The notes under the pieces: generated by a model | Databases searched by the model: none | Told to the model about the DNA's origin: nothing | What the model saw: the letters and a program-made list of their open reading frames with translations, nothing else | Made by a program: the position numbers and the translations under genes | Shown here: one piece after another, positions 6,620 to 9,491 of the stretch | Layout: each line of letters starts with the position of its first letter | Position numbering within the stretch: the stretch's first letter is position 1 | Assembly: GCF_938045775.1 (NCBI RefSeq) | Contig: NZ_CALIBH010000239.1 | Location: 1 to 9,491 of the forward strand | Source of the DNA: an uncultured Campylobacter sp. | Lineage (GTDB): Bacteria; Campylobacterota; Campylobacteria; Campylobacterales; Campylobacteraceae | Reading direction: 5' to 3' | Length of the DNA stretch: 9,491 nucleotides

Positions 6620-6669
6620 GTTAAGGGGGAAGGGAGCGACTTCGTAATTCAAGCCCCTCCTCCCTTAAC
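6620..6669. other. long imperfect hairpin
   Basis: GTTAAGGG (6620-6627) pairs with CCCTTAAC (6662-6669), and the stem can continue through GGAAGGG against CCCCTCCT with one mismatch and one G-T pair. The loop is about 20 bases. No T run follows on either strand, so it is not a simple terminator. It may be an RNA structure or part of the repeat element. Confidence 0.5.
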
Positions 6670-6831
6670 AAGAAAGAGTAAATTTAATGCGCAATACTAA
6701 ATTTAACCAAACCAAATTTAACATTTTAAAGATTCAGGTCTCGGTGAGTAAATTTTACGCTTTTACGCCTTTTACGTCAAGCGAGTGATCTCGGACCGAT
6801 TTAGCTGCCAAAGCGCAAATGCACTAAAATT

Positions 6832-6840
6832 TGATAGAAT
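6832..6840 (+). promoter_or_regulatory. ynbD: extended -10 promoter of ynbD
   Basis: TGATAGAAT with AAAATT just upstream fits the Campylobacter extended -10 form. Transcription would begin near 6847, leaving a leader of about 11 bases that contains AAGG at 6849-6852 before the ATG at 6858. The TTG within it at 6831 is therefore not the gene's start. A palindrome TCGGaCCGA lies about 35 bases upstream. Confidence 0.5.
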
Positions 6841-6857
6841 TAGCAAAAAAGGCAAAA

Positions 6858-8393
6858 ATGAAAACAAAACCGTTTTTATCGCAGCTGGCCGCGCTAGTCG
6901 TCGTTGCGGCGATATTTTACGCTAGCTACGGCGCCACGAACGCCCTCGCTAGCGCTCGCGCAAACGTGCCCGAGATTTATTTCGCGTGGGAGCGCGCGCT
7001 ACCGTTTTGGGCGTGGAGCATCGTGCCGTACTGGTCGCTAAATTTGCTCTACGCGCTTGGATTTTTCCTCTGCCGTGACGCCGGGGAGCTCGCGCGCTAC
7101 GTTACGCAGCTGCTAGTCGCTCAGATGATCGCGACGCTGTTTTTCATCGCTTTTCCTCTGCAAATGTCGTGGGAGAAGCCCGCGGTTTCGGGCCTTAGCG
7201 GCTTTTTATTCTCAAGCCTGGCCGCCTTTGACCTCCCGTTTAATCAAGCTCCGTCGCTGCACATCATACTTTGCGTCGTGGTGGGCGCTTTTTACCTTCG
7301 CAAGGCGCGTGCGGCTTGGCTTAAAGCGGCGCTTGTCGCGTGGTTTGCGCTCATCGGCCTTAGCGTGCTGACCACGTATCAGCACCATTTTATCGACATT
7401 CCGACGGGGCTGGCCGCGGGCTGCTTGGTGCTACTGATTCGTCCGCTAGATGGCACTCCGCTTAGTTTTGCTATAGCTAGGGAGGCTGCTCGCTACAAAT
7501 GGGTGGCGCTATATCTAGGGCTTGCGTTTTTGACGCTTTTTGCGGCGATTTTGGGAGCTAAAATTTGGGGCGCGTGGATGCTGTGGCTATCTTGGGCGAG
7601 CCTTAGTTTCGCGCTGGTTGCTTGCGGTTACGCGTTTTTGGGCGCGGGAGTTTTTGCTAAAAACGGGCAAGGCCGTCACGCCGCCGCGGCTAAAGCTTTA
7701 CTTTTCCCGTATCTTTGCGTCGCGCGGCTAAATGCGATTTTTTGGTTGCGCAGACGCCGGCTTTCAGACGAGATTTTGCCCGGGCTGTATCTAGGCTCGG
7801 TTAAGCAGGCGGGTAAATTTGACGCGGTGCTGGACTGTGCGGCCGAGTTTGAGCGGCCGGGCGACGCGCAAATTTACGCAAGCGTGCCTATGCTAGATAT
7901 GATAACGCCGAGCGCGACCGAGCTAAAACGCGGCGCGGACGAACTCGAGCGGCTCGTAAAAAGGGCTCTTTGCGGCGGTGAAAATTTACCGCAAATGGAG
8001 GCAGAGCTAGGATCAAATTTTAGCGGCGAAGTAAACGGCTGCGCACACGGGCTAGATTTTAAATTTCACGAGCAAGCGGACTCGCGGGTAAATTTGCAAA
8101 CGCGCGTCGCGGCTAACGAAAGCGAAATCGCCGAGGCGGGGCAAAATCTTACAGGCGCGAACGAGCGAGCCGCCGAGCAAAACGGTAAAAAGGTGTTAGT
8201 GTGCTGCGCGCTGGGCTACGGCAGGAGCGCGTCGGTGTTGCTTGCTTGGCTGGTGATTTACGCAGGACTAGGCTTTGATGAGGCGCTAAATTTGCTAAAA
8301 TCTCGCCGAGAAAAGATCGCAGTCGCTAGCTCGCTACGTGAGCGGATAGAGCGGCTGACTGCAGAAGCCCGCGTAAATTCGAAAGCGGAGTAA
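6858..8393 (+). CDS. ynbD: PAP2-type phosphatase fused to a dual-specificity phosphatase, YnbD-like
   Basis: A 511-residue membrane protein. The N-terminal 265 or so residues hold about seven or eight hydrophobic segments with PAP2 landmarks: PSLH (132-135) and YQHHFIDIPTG (174-184), in which His176-x3-Asp180 fits the catalytic H-x3-D. Residues 305-511 form a cytoplasmic cysteine-phosphatase domain: ILPGLYLGS (306-314), the likely general acid Asp347 in MLDMI, and the P-loop CCALGYGRSA (449-458) with C450-x5-R456. Length compares with about 430 for E. coli YnbD, the excess being a low-complexity insertion at 371-443. The ATG at 6858 is chosen because it has AAGG and because the -10 box covers the upstream TTG. 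Likely role: removal of phosphate from a phospholipid head group or phosphatidic acid-like intermediate, comparable in logic to phosphatidylglycerophosphate phosphatases; substrate unknown. It has its own promoter but follows ynbC in the same direction. Confidence 0.88.
   Translation: MKTKPFLSQLAALVVVAAIFYASYGATNALASARANVPEIYFAWERALPFWAWSIVPYWSLNLLYALGFFLCRDAGELARYVTQLLVAQMIATLFFIAFPLQMSWEKPAVSGLSGFLFSSLAAFDLPFNQAPSLHIILCVVVGAFYLRKARAAWLKAALVAWFALIGLSVLTTYQHHFIDIPTGLAAGCLVLLIRPLDGTPLSFAIAREAARYKWVALYLGLAFLTLFAAILGAKIWGAWMLWLSWASLSFALVACGYAFLGAGVFAKNGQGRHAAAAKALLFPYLCVARLNAIFWLRRRRLSDEILPGLYLGSVKQAGKFDAVLDCAAEFERPGDAQIYASVPMLDMITPSATELKRGADELERLVKRALCGGENLPQMEAELGSNFSGEVNGCAHGLDFKFHEQADSRVNLQTRVAANESEIAEAGQNLTGANERAAEQNGKKVLVCCALGYGRSASVLLAWLVIYAGLGFDEALNLLKSRREKIAVASSLRERIERLTAEARVNSKAE
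7968..8186 (+). repeat. low-complexity insertion inside the ynbD phosphatase domain
   Basis: Codons 371-443 of ynbD lie between the helix ELERLVKRAL and the beta strand KKVLVCC that leads into the P-loop. The family normally has only a few residues here. The insert is hydrophilic, rich in Asn, Glu, Gly and Ala, and carries several AAATTT words (for example near 7981, 8014, 8060 and 8090). It keeps the reading frame and is probably a disordered loop next to the active site. Confidence 0.6.
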
Positions 8394-8568
8394 AGACGAG
8401 CTAAATTCCCAAAAGCAAGTGCGGCAAATTTAAGCGCGAAATAGGCGCAGGCCAAATGTGATCAAGTCCGGTTTGAGGGATTAAATTTAAAAATCTGAAG
8501 GCTAGAAACAAGCAGCATTGTAAATTTCTCGGCGAAAATAAACGGAAATTTAACCAAACGCCCAAAAT

Positions 8569-8575
8569 AAGGAGG
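8569..8575 (+). promoter_or_regulatory. strong Shine-Dalgarno site
   Basis: AAGGAGG lies four bases before the ATG at 8580. It is the longest anti-16S match at any gene start in the window and strongly supports translation of the small membrane protein. The 186 bases between ynbD and this gene otherwise hold only AAATTT words. Confidence 0.7.
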
Positions 8576-8579
8576 GAAA

Positions 8580-9029
8580 ATGACGAATGCGGAGCGAGAA
8601 AAAGCGGCGCAAGGCGGGGAGCGGGAATGCCGCCAAAGGACGGACGACAGAGCCTTGGCGCTGGTTACGGCTAGGTTTTTAGCGACGCATAGGCTGTTTT
8701 TCTTGTTAAATTTGCTTCAGCTAGCCGTCTGCCTTACGATTTTTACGAATTTTGCCGTGATTGCGGGCTTTTTGACGGCCTTTGCGGGGCTATTTTATCT
8801 GCACGTTAGGCTGCATTTTGATGCGCTGATTTTTAGAGATTTTGCGGAGGGGAGGCTTGATTGCAGTAAATTTGACGCGGCGCTTACGGAGCTAAATTTA
8901 GCTAGCAAGCCGCCTAAAATCCGCAATATGAAAAGTCGCTACGCGGGAGCTTTGCGGCTATATAAATTAACGGCCGCGCTTACTCTCATCGCCATCGTCG
9001 CAGCTTTGGCGGGTTACTATCTGAGCTAA
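8580..9029 (+). CDS. small membrane protein of unknown function
   Basis: A 149-residue protein I cannot name. The first 35 residues are charged (MTNAEREKAAQGGERE start). Two hydrophobic segments follow at about 38-57 and 57-75, then a soluble middle (80-122) with HFDALIFRDFAEGRLD and KFDAALTEL, and a last membrane helix at about 126-148 ending YYLS. The start is fixed by AAGGAGG. It follows ynbD by 186 bases in the same direction and faces murB. Clusters of ynb type in other bacteria appear, from memory, to include a small membrane protein of this general shape, so a partner role in the lipid pathway is possible but unproven. Confidence 0.8.
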   Translation: MTNAEREKAAQGGERECRQRTDDRALALVTARFLATHRLFFLLNLLQLAVCLTIFTNFAVIAGFLTAFAGLFYLHVRLHFDALIFRDFAEGRLDCSKFDAALTELNLASKPPKIRNMKSRYAGALRLYKLTAALTLIAIVAALAGYYLS

Positions 9030-9339
9030 ATTTGCTTGCCCGCTTAGACGGTTACGGAACGCCGATTTAGACGGCCGCGTCGGTTTGCGCGCAAAATTCA
9101 ACAACTGTTTTTTACGGCGAGATAAACGAGATAAAATTGATTGCTTTTGCGGACTATTTTTGTAGCGACTATTTTAAGCGATGAAACGGCAGTTAGTATC
9201 TCGGCGCACTGTATTCGAGAGCTTTAAATTTGACGATTTCGTCGGTATTTTAAAATTTCAAAGCATAAAAAATCCAGTGCAAAAAGACGAAATAGACAAC
9301 CGAGCAAGTTTAGTCTGGGCAAAATATACGAATTTCCTT
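9030..9339. other. 310-base convergent spacer
   Basis: The spacer separates the small membrane protein gene from murB on the other strand. I found no convincing terminator for either gene: weak GCCG/CGGC pairings near 9061-9081 lack a T run. A 54-codon ORF (9181-9345) is the only coding-like content. Confidence 0.5.
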
Positions 9340-9345
9340 TTATAG
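9181..9345 (+). CDS. possible 54-residue ORF, doubtful
   Basis: ATG at 9181 opens a frame reading MKRQLVSRRTVFESF, then KFDDFVGILKF, ending in ASLVWAKYTNFLL with TAG at 9343-9345. A stop codon sits just upstream (9175-9177), so this is the whole frame. No Shine-Dalgarno site is visible, and the frame overlaps the murB stop region tail to tail by six bases. The amino-acid mix looks protein-like, but a chance ORF or a gene remnant is equally likely. Confidence 0.2.
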   Translation: MKRQLVSRRTVFESFKFDDFVGILKFQSIKNPVQKDEIDNRASLVWAKYTNFLL

Positions 9346-9491
9346 CACCACGACCTCGGTTTCCAGTTCGATACCGAATTCCTCAAAAACGCGGCTTTGC
9401 GCTAAATTTATGAGCGCAATCACATCCTCAAAGCTCGCGCCGCCGAAATTTATGATGAAATTGGCGTGCTGCTCGCTAAATTTCGCTCCGC
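9340..9491 (-). CDS. murB: UDP-N-acetylenolpyruvoylglucosamine reductase, C-terminal part
   Basis: The complement encodes the last 49 residues of MurB, which reduces UDP-GlcNAc-enolpyruvate to UDP-MurNAc with NADPH in cytoplasmic peptidoglycan precursor synthesis. Diagnostic stretches are GAKFSEQHANFIIN at the right edge, GGASFEDVIALINLAQSRV in the middle and FGIELETEVVVL at the end, followed by TAA (complement of 9340-9342). The conserved glutamate of the HANFIIN...LE.EV C-terminal region is present. The gene continues beyond the window, and its start is not seen. It is convergent with the lipid genes and functionally separate. Confidence 0.93.
   Translation of the reverse strand, partial: GAKFSEQHANFIINFGGASFEDVIALINLAQSRVFEEFGIELETEVVVL

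Larger units (their letters stand above)
6506..6752. repeat. inverted-repeat-bounded element, MITE-like
   Basis: TTTACCGACCGAGACC (6506-6521) and GGTCTCGGTGAGTAAA (6737-6752) are inverted copies matching at 14 of 16 positions, 215 bases apart. The enclosed DNA holds two further hairpins (6574-6588, 6620-6669) and no intact gene. A related CTCGGTCGG at 6383-6391 pairs perfectly with 6510-6518. No clear target duplication is visible, so the mobile nature is only suggested. Confidence 0.35.
6342..6857. other. 516-base spacer between ynbC and ynbD, repeat- and hairpin-rich
   Basis: The spacer contains a minus-strand ORF relic (6338-6526), a pair of inverted repeats (6506-6521 and 6737-6752), a minus-strand terminator-like hairpin (6570-6588), a long G-rich/C-rich hairpin (6620-6669), an ATG-started 33-codon frame (6687-6788) without a clear binding site, a small palindrome TCGGaCCGA (6791-6799) and the ynbD promoter. 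CTCGG occurs in four copies (6383, 6740 and 6790 on plus; 6514-6518 as its complement). Confidence 0.6.

Noticed and set aside
9061..9085. GCCG/CGGC pairing as terminator of the last plus-strand gene
   Set aside because: Four-pair stem and no T run.

Overview
The window looks like chromosomal DNA of a Campylobacter, most likely of the oral showae/rectus/curvus/concisus type. The evidence is the mixed base composition with runs of AAATTTGA/TCAAATTT in coding and non-coding DNA, extended -10 promoters of the TTTGATATAAT kind, and a MurB C-terminus of epsilonproteobacterial type at the right edge. The species is an inference; the over-represented AAATTT word is seen directly.

Layout: 1-209 is the C-terminal end of a gene, tentatively DUF3137, followed by a terminator-like hairpin. 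303-660 looks like a decayed gene. 750-6341 holds five clear same-strand genes: a CDP-alcohol phosphatidyltransferase (YnbA-like), a PlsC-type acyltransferase, a CDP-diglyceride synthase (YnbB-like), an exported DUF1287 protein, and an alpha/beta-hydrolase fused to a SAM methyltransferase (YnbC-like). After a 0.5 kb spacer with inverted repeats, hairpins and an ORF relic comes a PAP2 phosphatase fused to a dual-specificity phosphatase (YnbD-like), probably with its own promoter. A small membrane protein with a very strong ribosome binding site follows. The window ends in the 3' part of murB on the opposite strand.

Together the genes match the poorly characterised E. coli ynbABCD set, expanded with an acyltransferase, a DUF1287 protein and a small membrane protein. 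Read as a pathway, the acyltransferase makes phosphatidic acid, YnbB activates it to CDP-diacylglycerol, and YnbA moves the phosphatidyl group to an unknown alcohol. YnbD could remove a head-group phosphate, and YnbC could hydrolyse an ester and/or methylate the product. The end product is unknown.

The striking oddity is that AAATTTGA-rich, low-complexity DNA occurs as in-frame insertions in the catalytic domains of YnbC (about 100 residues) and YnbD (about 70 residues). Similar DNA makes up a 117-codon open frame between the acyltransferase and ynbB. No rRNA, tRNA, CRISPR array, transposase or phage gene was seen.
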